A stretch of 64,000 bases of DNA, taken from assembly GCF_900454495.1 (NCBI RefSeq), contig NZ_UGSI01000001.1, positions 4,528,501 to 4,592,500 of the forward strand. The letters are read 5' to 3'. A program made the translations under genes and the position numbers. The stretch's first letter is position 1, and each line of letters begins with the position of its first letter. This DNA is from Paenibacillus macerans. Lineage in GTDB: Bacteria; Bacillota; Bacilli; Paenibacillales; Paenibacillaceae. The notes under the pieces were generated by a model, which saw only the letters and a list, made by a program, of their open reading frames with translations, was not told the origin of the DNA and did no database searches. Below are positions 54,460-63,026 of the stretch, one piece after another.

Positions 54460-54479
54460 CCCCCGGTTTCTTCTTCTTT
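54439..54479 (+). terminator. Terminator overlapping the end of the regulator gene
   Basis: AAAGAAGAAGGAACCG (54439-54454, last codons of the gene) pairs with CGGTTTCTTCTTCTTT (54464-54479) with one G-T pair. A T-rich tract follows to about 54498. It separates the sensing genes from the transporter operon. Confidence 0.75.
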
Positions 54480-54885
54480 CGGTTTCTTCCCTTTTTTGTC
54501 CGGGTGTATACCGCGTGTATTCTACGCTAACGGACTCAAATGACTTTATTTGCTGATTTCCCGTTACATTTTGTGATCTCCTGTTTCTGCGGCAATAGAG
54601 TCCCTAGTGTCCTTTACGCTACATCACCTTCGGCGGCGTCCTTCCCCCGGCACACCGATTTCAAAGCTGTGCCAAAACTTTAGTTGGATTTTTATAAAAA
54701 GAGTAGATTCATTGTAAATACGCCCTCCCCTGTCCCTTGCTATACTCACCTTGCAAACGCACTCAAACCATATAAGCCGAACTTATGATTGTGCGGTTGG
54801 AGGCAACCGGATGAACTGTTCTTGCCTACTCCAGTACAATTCTTTGGTTCAGCTTATATCGAATTTTCAATCGGGAGGTTGGGTC
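54460..54885. other. Spacer with repeats and transporter leader
   Basis: It contains a CTAACGGAC/CTTTATTT repeat unit (from 54527), a candidate -10 TATACT (54741-54746) without a well-placed -35 box, and an inverted-repeat-bounded element (54770-54862) directly before the ribosome site GGGAGG of the binding-protein gene. No gene is supported; an ATG at 54811 lies inside the element. Confidence 0.6.
54770..54862 (+). repeat. Inverted-repeat-bounded element, copy 2, in a 5' leader
   Basis: The left arm ATATAAGCCGAAC and right arm GTTCAGCTTATAT are inverted repeats about 70 nt apart; internal blocks (ATTGTGCG, TCTTGCCTACTCC, AATTCTTTGGTTCAGC) correspond in order to the element at 5742-5845. It ends 12 nt before GGGAGG of the chvE-like gene, so it would be transcribed in that gene's leader. 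Confidence 0.5.
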
Positions 54886-56055
54886 ATGAAGAAATTTACG
54901 ACAATCCTGTTGGCGCTGGTCGTAGTTCTGACGCTGGCGGCATGCGGAAACGGCGGGGCCGGCGGCAACGGAGCAACTGGCGGCAACGGAGCCGGCGGCG
55001 GCAACGAGGCCGGAAGCAGTACCGGCAACGGCGGCAACGGCGGTGGCGGAAACTCCGGCGCCAACAAAGGCACGGTTGGCCTCTCCATGCCGACGAAATC
55101 GTCGGAGCGTTGGGTGGGTGACGGCCAGAATATGGCGAAGGAATTCGAAGCGCTTGGTTACGCTGCGGATCTGCAATACGGGGAAGACGTCATCGAAAAT
55201 CAGGTGTCGCAAATTGAAAATATGATCACAAAAGGCGTGAAAATTTTGGTGATCGCGGCGATCGACGGCGGCTCGCTGACCGATGTGCTGCAAAAAGCCC
55301 ATGATCAAGGCATTCAGGTCATCGCCTACGACCGCTTGATCATGAACAGCGAATACGTCGACTATTACGCCACCTTCGACAACTTCAAGGTCGGCGTGCA
55401 GCAGGCCGCCTACATTGAAGAGAAGCTGGGCCTCAAGGACGGCAAAGGCCCGTTCAACATCGAGCTGTTCGGCGGTTCGCCGGACGACAACAACGCTTAT
55501 TTCTTCTATGACGGCGCCATGTCGGTGCTGCAGCCATATATCGACTCGGGCAAACTGGTCGTGCGCAGCGGACAGACGAAAATGGAGCAAATCGCCACGC
55601 TGCGCTGGGACGGCGCCACCGCTCAGGCGCGGATGGACAATTTGCTAAGCGCCCATTATTCGACGGAAAACGTCGATGCCGTACTGTCCCCGTACGACGG
55701 CATCAGCATCGGCATCCTCTCCTCGCTCAAAGGCGTGGGATACGGCACCGGCGACAAGCCGCTGCCGATCGTGACCGGCCAGGACGCCGAGCTCGCTTCG
55801 ATCAAATCGATTTTGGCGGGCGAACAAACGCAAACCGTATTTAAAGACACGCGCGAGCTCGCCAAAAAAGCGGTCGCCATGGCGCAAAGCATCCTCGAAG
55901 GCACGGAGGCCGAAGTGAACGATACGGAAACATACGATAACGGCGTGAAGGTTGTCCCTTCCTATTTGCTGGAGCCGGTCTCCGTGGATAAGGACAACGT
56001 GGAGAAAACGCTGGTCGAGACCGGTTATTACACCAAAGAGGAGCTTGGCTTGTAG
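54886..56055 (+). CDS. chvE: Multiple-monosaccharide binding lipoprotein, ChvE type
   Basis: A 389-residue binding protein. The signal peptide [17 protein letters not shown] ends in lipobox LAAC (Cys near residue 20), then a Gly/Asn-rich spacer to about 62. The rest is strikingly like Chv[49 protein letters not shown] and [20 protein letters not shown]. ChvE relatives bind several aldoses, including glucose, galactose, arabinose and xylose. The ATG follows GGGAGG by 8 nt. It heads the operon with the ATPase and permease genes. The nearby xylAB-xylR suggests pentoses among the substrates. Confidence 0.95.
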   Translation: MKKFTTILLALVVVLTLAACGNGGAGGNGATGGNGAGGGNEAGSSTGNGGNGGGGNSGANKGTVGLSMPTKSSERWVGDGQNMAKEFEALGYAADLQYGEDVIENQVSQIENMITKGVKILVIAAIDGGSLTDVLQKAHDQGIQVIAYDRLIMNSEYVDYYATFDNFKVGVQQAAYIEEKLGLKDGKGPFNIELFGGSPDDNNAYFFYDGAMSVLQPYIDSGKLVVRSGQTKMEQIATLRWDGATAQARMDNLLSAHYSTENVDAVLSPYDGISIGILSSLKGVGYGTGDKPLPIVTGQDAELASIKSILAGEQTQTVFKDTRELAKKAVAMAQSILEGTEAEVNDTETYDNGVKVVPSYLLEPVSVDKDNVEKTLVETGYYTKEELGL

Positions 56056-56194
56056 CCCCGCGGCCGGAGATACGCGGACTGACGGAAATGGCATTACAGC
56101 AAGCCGGTACAGCGGCAAACCGGCTCCCGCGGCGGACGGCTTTCCCGGCCGCCGCCGTTCTACATCAACGCGGCAGAAAGGCAGGTGGCGGCAC

Positions 56195-57724
56195 TTGCGA
56201 AAACTTATATTGGAAATGAGGGGCATCACCAAAACGTTTCCCGGCGTCAGGGCGCTCAGCGACGTCAATTTGCAGGTAGCGGAAGGTGAAATCCACGCGC
56301 TTTGCGGGGAAAACGGTGCCGGAAAATCCACCCTGATGAAAGTGTTAAGCGGCGTTTATCCGCATGGCACCTATGAGGGGGACATTTTGTTTAACGGCCG
56401 GATTTGCGAGTTTAAAGATATCAAGCAAAGCGAACAGCTCGGCATCGTCATTATCCATCAGGAGCTGGCGCTGATCCCGTATCTGTCGATCGCGGAAAAT
56501 ATTTTTCTCGGCAACGAACAAAAAAAGCGCGGGCTTATCGACTGGAACGAAACGACGATCAAAACGCGGAAGCTGCTCGAAACCGTCGGGCTGGACGAAT
56601 CGCCGGCCACCCGGGTGCTCGATCTCGGCGTCGGCAAGCAGCAGCTGGTGGAGATCGCCAAAGCGCTGGCCAAGCAGGTCAAGCTGCTCATCCTGGACGA
56701 ACCGACGGCGGCGCTCAACGAAAGCGACAGCGAAAACCTGTTGGCGCTCATCCTGGAGCTGAAAAAACAAGGCATCACCTCGATCATCATCTCGCACAAA
56801 TTAAACGAAATCAGCAAGGTGGCCGATTCGATCACGATTTTGCGGGACGGCAAAACGGTCCAAACGCTCGATATGAAGGCGGATCAGGTGACCGAGGACA
56901 TGATTATCAAAGGCATGGTCGGACGCGATTTGACCCATCGATACCCTGAACGCGAACCCCGTATCGGCGAAGTAATCTTCGAGGTTCGCGGCTGGGAAGC
57001 CTACCATCCGCAGCAGGAGGAGCGAAAAGTGCTGGACGATATCAACCTGACGATCCGCCGCGGCGAAATCGTCGGGATCGCCGGTTTGATGGGCGCGGGC
57101 CGAACGGAGCTGGCGATGAGCATCTTCGGGCGTTCTTACGGCAGACATATTAAGGGCCGGCTGTTCCTGCACGGAAAAGAGGTCCGGTTCGACTCCATCA
57201 GCCAGGCCATTGCGCACGGGGTCGCTTATGTCACCGAGGACCGCAAGCAGTACGGACTGATTCTGATCGACGATATCAAGCGGAACATTTCACTCACCAG
57301 TCTCGGCAGGCTGTCCCGCCGCAGCGTCATTCACGAGCAGGAGGAAGTGCTTGTCGCGGAGGAGTACCGGAAGAAGCTCAATATCAAGACGCCAAGCATT
57401 TTGCAAAAAACGGTCAACCTCAGCGGCGGCAACCAGCAAAAGGTCGTGCTCAGCAAATGGATTTACGCGCAGCCGGAAATTCTCATTCTCGACGAGCCGA
57501 CGCGCGGCATCGATGTTGGGGCCAAATACGAAATCTACTCGATCGTCAATCAGCTCGCGGACGAGGGCAAAGGGATATTGTTCATTTCTTCGGAGCTGCC
57601 GGAAATTCTCGGCATGTGCGACCGCATCTATTGCATGAGCGAAGGGCGAATCACCGGGGAGGTCGCTCGCAAGGATGCGACGCAGGAAGTGTTGATGAAA
57701 TCGATGACTCGAGGCAGGGGGTAG
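56195..57724 (+). CDS. mmsA: Multiple-monosaccharide ABC transporter ATPase, MmsA/GguA type
   Basis: A 509-residue protein with two ABC domains in tandem. Domain 1: Walker [13 protein letters not shown] near residue 38, an [15 protein letters not shown] signature-like segment, and Walker [13 protein letters not shown] near 168. Domain 2: a degenerate Walker A ([12 protein letters not shown] near 300), the true signature [14 protein letters not shown] near 408 and [13 protein letters not shown] near 430. This is the usual pattern of sugar (RbsA/XylG-like) ATPases, in which only one site may hydrolyse ATP. The start is TTG 56195, with AGGTGG 6 nt upstream; earlier in-frame codons overlap the preceding gene or are non-coding. 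Confidence 0.94.
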   Translation: MRKLILEMRGITKTFPGVRALSDVNLQVAEGEIHALCGENGAGKSTLMKVLSGVYPHGTYEGDILFNGRICEFKDIKQSEQLGIVIIHQELALIPYLSIAENIFLGNEQKKRGLIDWNETTIKTRKLLETVGLDESPATRVLDLGVGKQQLVEIAKALAKQVKLLILDEPTAALNESDSENLLALILELKKQGITSIIISHKLNEISKVADSITILRDGKTVQTLDMKADQVTEDMIIKGMVGRDLTHRYPEREPRIGEVIFEVRGWEAYHPQQEERKVLDDINLTIRRGEIVGIAGLMGAGRTELAMSIFGRSYGRHIKGRLFLHGKEVRFDSISQAIAHGVAYVTEDRKQYGLILIDDIKRNISLTSLGRLSRRSVIHEQEEVLVAEEYRKKLNIKTPSILQKTVNLSGGNQQKVVLSKWIYAQPEILILDEPTRGIDVGAKYEIYSIVNQLADEGKGILFISSELPEILGMCDRIYCMSEGRITGEVARKDATQEVLMKSMTRGRG

Positions 57725-57728
57725 GCAG

Positions 57729-58892
57729 ATGCAAGCAGTTAGCGAACTTTTCCGCAAAAATATCCGCCAGTACGGGATGATCATCGCACTGGTGTTCATT
57801 ACGGTGTTGTTTCAAATTTTGACCGACGGGATTCTGTTGAAGCCGCTGAATATCACGAACCTGATTTTGCAAAACAGCTACATTCTCGTGCTGGCGATCG
57901 GCATGGTGCTCGTCATCATCACCGGACACATCGATTTGTCCGTTGGTTCGGTCGCGGCCTTTATCGGCGCGCTGGCGGCGATCATGATGGTCAACTGGCA
58001 GGTGCCCACGTTTCTGGCGGTGATCCTTGCGCTGATCATGGGGGCGCTGATCGGAGCCTGGCAGGGCTTCTGGGTCGCTTACGTCAAAATCCCGGCGTTT
58101 ATCGTGACGCTGGCCGGCATGCTGCTGTTCCGCGGCCTGACGATGATTGTGCTGGGCGGGCAGTCGATCGCACCGTTTCCGAAATCGTTCCAACGCATCA
58201 GCTCCGGGTTTATCCCCGACTGGTTCGGCGGCGGCGGGCTGCACGTATTAACGGTCGTGCTCGGCATCCTGCTGTCCATTTTGTACATCTGGCAGGAATG
58301 GAAGGAGCGCCGGACGCAGATAAAGTATCAGTTTGAAGTGCCGCCGATGTGGACGTTTGTACTGCAAATCGCCGTGCTGGTGGCGGTGATCAATCTGTTT
58401 ACGCTGGTGCTGGCCACCTATAACGGCATTCCGAACATTCTGATCATCCTGTTCTTCCTGATCGTCATCTACTCCTTCGTAATGAACCGCATGGTCGCCG
58501 GACGGCACATCTACGCGCTTGGCGGCAATGAGAAGGCCGCCACGCTGTCGGGGGTCAAGACGAAAAAAGTGACGTTCTGGGTGTTCGTCAACATGGGCGC
58601 GCTGGCCGCGCTCTCCGGCCTCATCTTCGCCGCCCGGCTCAACTCGGCCACGCCGAAGGCCGGCACGAACTTTGAGCTGGACGCCATCGCGGCCTGCTTT
58701 ATCGGCGGCGCCTCCGCTTCTGGCGGTATCGGCACCGTAGTCGGCGCGATCATCGGCGGGCTCGTCATGGGCGTGATGAACAACGGCATGTCGCTCATCG
58801 GGCTCGGCGTCGACTGGCAGCAAGGCATCAAAGGGCTCGTCCTGCTTCTCGCCGTCGCATTCGACATTTACAATAAGTCGAAGACGAATTGA
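57729..58892 (+). CDS. mmsB: Multiple-monosaccharide ABC permease, MmsB/GguB type
   Basis: A 387-residue permease of the RbsC/XylH class with about ten hydrophobic segments. IGMVLVIITGHIDLSVGS near residue 56 is the signature of this permease class, and GVKTKKVTFWVFVNMGALA near 275 and CFIGGASASGGIGTVVGAII near 322 are typical. It forms the channel with the ATPase encoded 4 bp upstream and the ChvE-like receptor. GGGGGTAGG precedes the ATG. It is the last gene of the operon and is closed by a strong terminator. Confidence 0.95.
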   Translation: MQAVSELFRKNIRQYGMIIALVFITVLFQILTDGILLKPLNITNLILQNSYILVLAIGMVLVIITGHIDLSVGSVAAFIGALAAIMMVNWQVPTFLAVILALIMGALIGAWQGFWVAYVKIPAFIVTLAGMLLFRGLTMIVLGGQSIAPFPKSFQRISSGFIPDWFGGGGLHVLTVVLGILLSILYIWQEWKERRTQIKYQFEVPPMWTFVLQIAVLVAVINLFTLVLATYNGIPNILIILFFLIVIYSFVMNRMVAGRHIYALGGNEKAATLSGVKTKKVTFWVFVNMGALAALSGLIFAARLNSATPKAGTNFELDAIAACFIGGASASGGIGTVVGAIIGGLVMGVMNNGMSLIGLGVDWQQGIKGLVLLLAVAFDIYNKSKTN

Positions 58893-58918
58893 TACGATCG
58901 GTCAGGCTACTGCAAAAC

Positions 58919-58966
58919 GAGCAGGCCCCCATCTCGGAAATCCGGACGGGGGCCTGCTCGCTTTTT
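58919..58966 (+). terminator. Terminator of the chvE-mmsAB operon
   Basis: CGAGCAGGCCCCC pairs with GGGGGCCTGCTCG around a ~17-nt loop, followed by CTTTTT. It lies 27 bp past the stop. Confidence 0.9.
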
Positions 58967-59091
58967 GTAAAAATTACCTCTCCCCCACTCCTTGCTGGGA
59001 AATGGCTGTTACTGCGTGTCTACTTTGACTAGTTTACATCCAAATAGCGGTAATTTAAGTCGTTATTTTGATCATATTGTCCCACTCTCGT

Positions 59092-59122
59092 CAAATAGCG
59101 GAACTTTTTGTTCCTATTTGGG
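59092..59122. repeat. AAATAG-GGAAC hairpin repeat (family D), copy 2
   Basis: AAATAGCGGAAC, TTTTT, then GTTCCTATTT forms a hairpin; it matches 35922-35952 at nearly every base. Confidence 0.55.
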
Positions 59123-59319
59123 GGCCAAGATGGAAAAAGGGGGCACTGGGCCCCCTTCCACCAAAAATAGCGGCAAAAAAACCCTCTATTTTATCTGGGC
59201 TCCCTACATTGCCGATTATATCGCCCTTTTTTACCGCTATTGCCCTGGCCTGCGGCGAGGACTTTTCCTACTCCCCGTCTGGCATGGGGAGTACGATGGA
59301 TCGAGGCCTGCGAAAGGCG

Positions 59320-59535
59320 GCGAAATGCAAAAGTGCAGGCGACTTCCGTCGAAATGACTCGAAACGAGCGACTCAACTGCAAAAGCCGAAAGTGCAGTTC
59401 ACCCCCAGCCATAGTAGCATATCCTTCCAATTCCACACAAAACAACTGCATTTTGCATTTCACTTGCGCTTTAAGGGCCTTTGGCGGAAAATCAACTGCA
59501 CTTTTGCAATTGATTTGGTCACGCCCCCCCCCATC
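59320..59535. repeat. Dispersed repeat (family B), copy 2, with inverted ends
   Basis: TGCAAAAGTGCAG at 59326-59338 is repeated exactly in inverse at 59496-59508. It shares ends and internal blocks with 19963-20180. It is flanked by GCGG on one side and a C run on the other. It has no coding potential and resembles a miniature inverted-repeat element. Confidence 0.65.
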
Positions 59536-59591
59536 ACTATCGTCAACTTGGCTATCCGGCCACACTTCTTAAGCGCACCCGCCGCATACGA

Positions 59592-62500
59592 TTATTGTTT
59601 CGGAGATTCTACTGGAGATTCTACCGGACTCATCATTGACTGGGCCTCTTCGCGAGAGATGACCGTAAACTGTTGATCGCCCAACTTGATCAGGCTACCT
59701 GCCGGGACATCCAGCTTCATGCCTAATGAAACCGCAACACGATACGGGTACGCCGACTCCTTCATTCCTTCGCCCCCGGCCCCGATTGACTTAGCGGACT
59801 TGGGATTGGAAGCATCGTTAAGCTGACCGGTGCCGGATGCACCGGCTGAATCTGTTCCGGCTTTATTGGTTTTGCCGGCCGGATCGGTCTCGGTGTTATT
59901 AGTTTTATTGGTTGCGCCGGTTGCAGCAGTTTTATCAGTTTTACTGGTTTTATCGCTTGTATTGGCTTTGTCATTCGTATTGGTTTTGTCATTCGTTTTG
60001 GTTGCATCGGCCGCGTCGGCTGCATCGGTTCCTTTGGTTCCCTCGGTTCCATTGCCTGCACCCGTTGTATTCGTTGCTTTGGTCGCGTCCGCTGCATTGG
60101 TTCCGCCGGTTGAATCGTCTTTCTTATCTGCGGATTGTCCAGAGTCCTGGTTCTCTGCCGTTTTCTTTACACTTTCCTTACTTTCCTTCGTATTTCCCTC
60201 GGCATTTCCCTGCACATTTTCTTTCCCATTTTCCTTCACATTTTCCTTCGTATCTTTAGCGGTATCTCCCTCATTTCCCCCTGCAGCCGCATCATCACTT
60301 TTCGCATCGTCGGTTCCTGCTCCGCCGGCCGCGCCGCTCGGTCCGGTCGTCCCCGCCGTCCCCAAATCACCGGCACCGGAACTTTCAGCGGTACAATTGC
60401 TTTCGTATTTCAAATTCGTAAATTGCTGAGCGGAGCCTCCCGAAGACTCGATCGTCAAGGCTGACGGAACAAAGGCAGTACACTGCTCCGCCCCGGGGAA
60501 CAGAAATACAAGCGAAGTCGTTTCCGTAGCCGTAGCATCGGCACCTGCAACGTTGTCTGCGTAGACAAGCGCCTCCGGTTTCTCTGCCTGAGCAGGCGGC
60601 TGGTTTGCTTCAACAGGCGTTTTGGGCCCCAGCATCCCTTGCTGCTGCATCACGAACAAAATACCGGCGGTCACAACCAGACCGGAGGCCAGAACGATTA
60701 TGGTCGCTCCGACTTTTTTTCCGTTTTGGGCCAAAAACCGCTTCAGCGGCGAGGAGAGCGCCAGACGCGCCTCAGCAAACACCTTCGCCAGCGGCGCTCC
60801 CGCTTTCTCGAAATAAAGGGTCCGGTACTCCTTACTTTTAAATGCGCTTCTGTCATACTTGTCAAAATACCTTAACAGCGCCGCGGCGTAGGCTGGAACC
60901 AGGCCCTTGGACCCGGCGAAATACGGATGGCCCTGCGACCACAGCATGAACTCGTAAATCGTTTCCTTATCCTTGGCATGCTGATGGAGATACTCCAGCA
61001 CCTCATCATAATCGGCAAACCCGGAATCGGCGTCTTGATAAAACGCCAGCACGATTTTTCCAAACTGCACCAGCTCGATGCCGGACTGCAGCCACTCGCG
61101 TCCCAACTGCTGTACCCGCTTCATGTCACTTGCGGACAAAGCTTGAAAAATATCCTCCATAGACTCACGCCGGGTAAACCATTCGTACAGCGTCTGCAGC
61201 ATATCGGCATGATTGCGCTGCCGGCCCTCAAGCTGCAAACCGGCAAAAGCATCCGCTCTGCCTAAAAAGGCGGCGGACACCACTTGGTCCTGGGTCAGCT
61301 TGTCCACTTCCAGGTCATTCAGCAGCAGGTTTTTGGCGGCCAGCGAAAGAAGCTCCGCCAACTGCGAATCGGCCATCGTCATTCCGCTGTCAGATAGAGG
61401 CGTTCGTTCCCATTTGCGGATATTTTCCAGCACCATGTGTACGGCGGACAGCAAGCGCTGCTGCTTGCGAAGCTTGTCCGTTAAACTCTCAACGGCATAT
61501 TCCTGAAAAGAAGCGTTCCGCAGCAAATCCGGCTGGGCGACCGCCCAGCTATGCACGATGTTCAGAACTTCCTTGGGCCCCTGCGCTTCCGCCAGTTTGT
61601 TGCGGATGTAAGGCTCAAACAATCTGTCGGACAGCCCGTCAAGCTTCAGGACCGTGCCAAAAAAGGCTTTGCTCAGCTCGGGCTGGCTCTCGGCCAAGGC
61701 GTACAAGCCATAGGCAAGCTCCGTCTGTCCTTCCGTCAGCGCGTTGTTAATCGCATGAATCAAATAATTGACCAGCTTGGGACCGTAATTCCGGCCATCC
61801 AGCCGGTAATAATCCCTGAAGCATTCCACGACCGCCAGCTCGGGGATATTCCGCTGTTTTATCCGGTCAAACTCCCGGTCGAAGGCGGCGAGAAATATAT
61901 CGTTCAGCCGCAAGCTTGAGTCCGGGGCGTCCGCGGGCTCCAAATAACCGAGCAGCCCCCGCAGCACCGTTAATTTATGATTTTCGTATAAATCCCAGCG
62001 GCCTTTTTCCACCTGGTAAAACACGCACAGCTCGTGGTAAGCGGACAACACCCCCCGGCTCTGCGGCTCCTTGGCTGCAAGCATATCATCCGCGAAGCGA
62101 TGGAAATCCTCCAAGCTTTCAAGCTCACCCACCGCGCGCCATACAAATTCGAGATAAGGCTGCCTGCCGTCATCCACCTCATCCTGCGGCAGCCGTCCGG
62201 CAGCGAGATCGAACACATATTCCTTTTCGATTTCCCGGTCACCCGGCCGCAAGCTTCCGCGCTCCACGAATTGCAGGTGAATATGTTTGCGGCTCTGCGG
62301 CTCCTTGGCGTAAGTAAGGAATCCAAAGCGCCGGCGTTGCTCGAACGGCAGACAGGCGAACAACACTTTAAGCAGCGCCGCGGCGTATTGCGTAATCTGC
62401 TCCGCCGGAACATCCAGCGCAACATATACTTTTTTTCTGCCTTCGCCAACCGCGGTCATAACGGCAAACAGCAGCTGTTTAAAGCTTTTCTCGTCCAATT

Positions 62501-63026
62501 TCAGTTCATCCAGCAATTCGCCCGCCGGCAAACCGGATGGACCGCTTTGCCGGAGCAGCGGGTTCCGCTTCCGCTGCGGGAGATGCTCAAGCTCCGGCAG
62601 CACCCGGCCGATTTCCTGGAAATATTTTTCGGCATAATCCGCTTCAAAATAACGGCTGTAGTCGATGACGATCTCATCCCGCCGCGCCGCCGGAATCACG
62701 TAGTTATGAGTAAGGAACGCGCTGCGCAGGCCGGTAAAATCCACCGGCTGATAAATGCTCCGTCCCAGCACCGTATCTCCGCCATCGGTATGGAATAAAT
62801 GGATCGCCGGCGGATAGCCGGCAGCCTCCTTCTCGCCCCGGGAAGCCAGTTCCGCGGGAGCGTCGTATACGCAGAATGGATGGAGCTGCTTCTTGATAAA
62901 CACGGAGTCCAGCCCGTCCGAGGCCGCAACCGTATCAAAACCTTCCGTTCCGCGAAATAACCCGCTCCGCTCCCTTGTATAGATTTGCTGCTGAATCATT
63001 GCGGGAGATGCTTGCTTCACGATCAT
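59592..63026 (-). CDS. GAP1-like GTPase-associated membrane protein
   Basis: A 1144-residue protein. The N-terminus (IQQQIYTRERSGLFRGTEGF, FIKKQLHPFCVYDAP) resembles the N-terminal domain (type 2) of GTPase-associated protein 1 (GAP1). A long, mostly helical middle runs to about residue 770. A single membrane helix (GATIIVLASGLVVTAGILFV) lies at about 775-797. Beyond it is an outer domain (VYADNVAGADATATE) with two cysteines, a ~200-residue low-complexity Thr/Lys/Asn/Gly/Ala region (about 885-1085), and a small C-terminal domain (YPYRVAVSLGMKLDVPAGSL). The large N-terminal part would be cytoplasmic. ATG 63026 overlaps the GTPase stop (ATGA), so the two are coupled. The biological role is unknown. 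Confidence 0.8.
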   Translation of the reverse strand: MIVKQASPAMIQQQIYTRERSGLFRGTEGFDTVAASDGLDSVFIKKQLHPFCVYDAPAELASRGEKEAAGYPPAIHLFHTDGGDTVLGRSIYQPVDFTGLRSAFLTHNYVIPAARRDEIVIDYSRYFEADYAEKYFQEIGRVLPELEHLPQRKRNPLLRQSGPSGLPAGELLDELKLDEKSFKQLLFAVMTAVGEGRKKVYVALDVPAEQITQYAAALLKVLFACLPFEQRRRFGFLTYAKEPQSRKHIHLQFVERGSLRPGDREIEKEYVFDLAAGRLPQDEVDDGRQPYLEFVWRAVGELESLEDFHRFADDMLAAKEPQSRGVLSAYHELCVFYQVEKGRWDLYENHKLTVLRGLLGYLEPADAPDSSLRLNDIFLAAFDREFDRIKQRNIPELAVVECFRDYYRLDGRNYGPKLVNYLIHAINNALTEGQTELAYGLYALAESQPELSKAFFGTVLKLDGLSDRLFEPYIRNKLAEAQGPKEVLNIVHSWAVAQPDLLRNASFQEYAVESLTDKLRKQQRLLSAVHMVLENIRKWERTPLSDSGMTMADSQLAELLSLAAKNLLLNDLEVDKLTQDQVVSAAFLGRADAFAGLQLEGRQRNHADMLQTLYEWFTRRESMEDIFQALSASDMKRVQQLGREWLQSGIELVQFGKIVLAFYQDADSGFADYDEVLEYLHQHAKDKETIYEFMLWSQGHPYFAGSKGLVPAYAAALLRYFDKYDRSAFKSKEYRTLYFEKAGAPLAKVFAEARLALSSPLKRFLAQNGKKVGATIIVLASGLVVTAGILFVMQQQGMLGPKTPVEANQPPAQAEKPEALVYADNVAGADATATETTSLVFLFPGAEQCTAFVPSALTIESSGGSAQQFTNLKYESNCTAESSGAGDLGTAGTTGPSGAAGGAGTDDAKSDDAAAGGNEGDTAKDTKENVKENGKENVQGNAEGNTKESKESVKKTAENQDSGQSADKKDDSTGGTNAADATKATNTTGAGNGTEGTKGTDAADAADATKTNDKTNTNDKANTSDKTSKTDKTAATGATNKTNNTETDPAGKTNKAGTDSAGASGTGQLNDASNPKSAKSIGAGGEGMKESAYPYRVAVSLGMKLDVPAGSLIKLGDQQFTVISREEAQSMMSPVESPVESPKQ

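Larger units (their letters stand above)
58893..59591. other. 700-bp non-coding spacer with repeats
   Basis: After the terminator come AT-rich sequence, the second hairpin repeat of the GGAACTTTTTG type (59092-59122), a CCCCCTT/GGGGGC-rich stretch near 59130-59160, and the second copy of the ~215-bp family-B element (59320-59535). No gene is supported. Confidence 0.65.

Noticed and set aside
54811..54886. Upstream start for the chvE-like gene
   Set aside because: It would place an extra segment before a complete lipoprotein signal peptide, whereas ATG 54886 has GGGAGG at a good distance.
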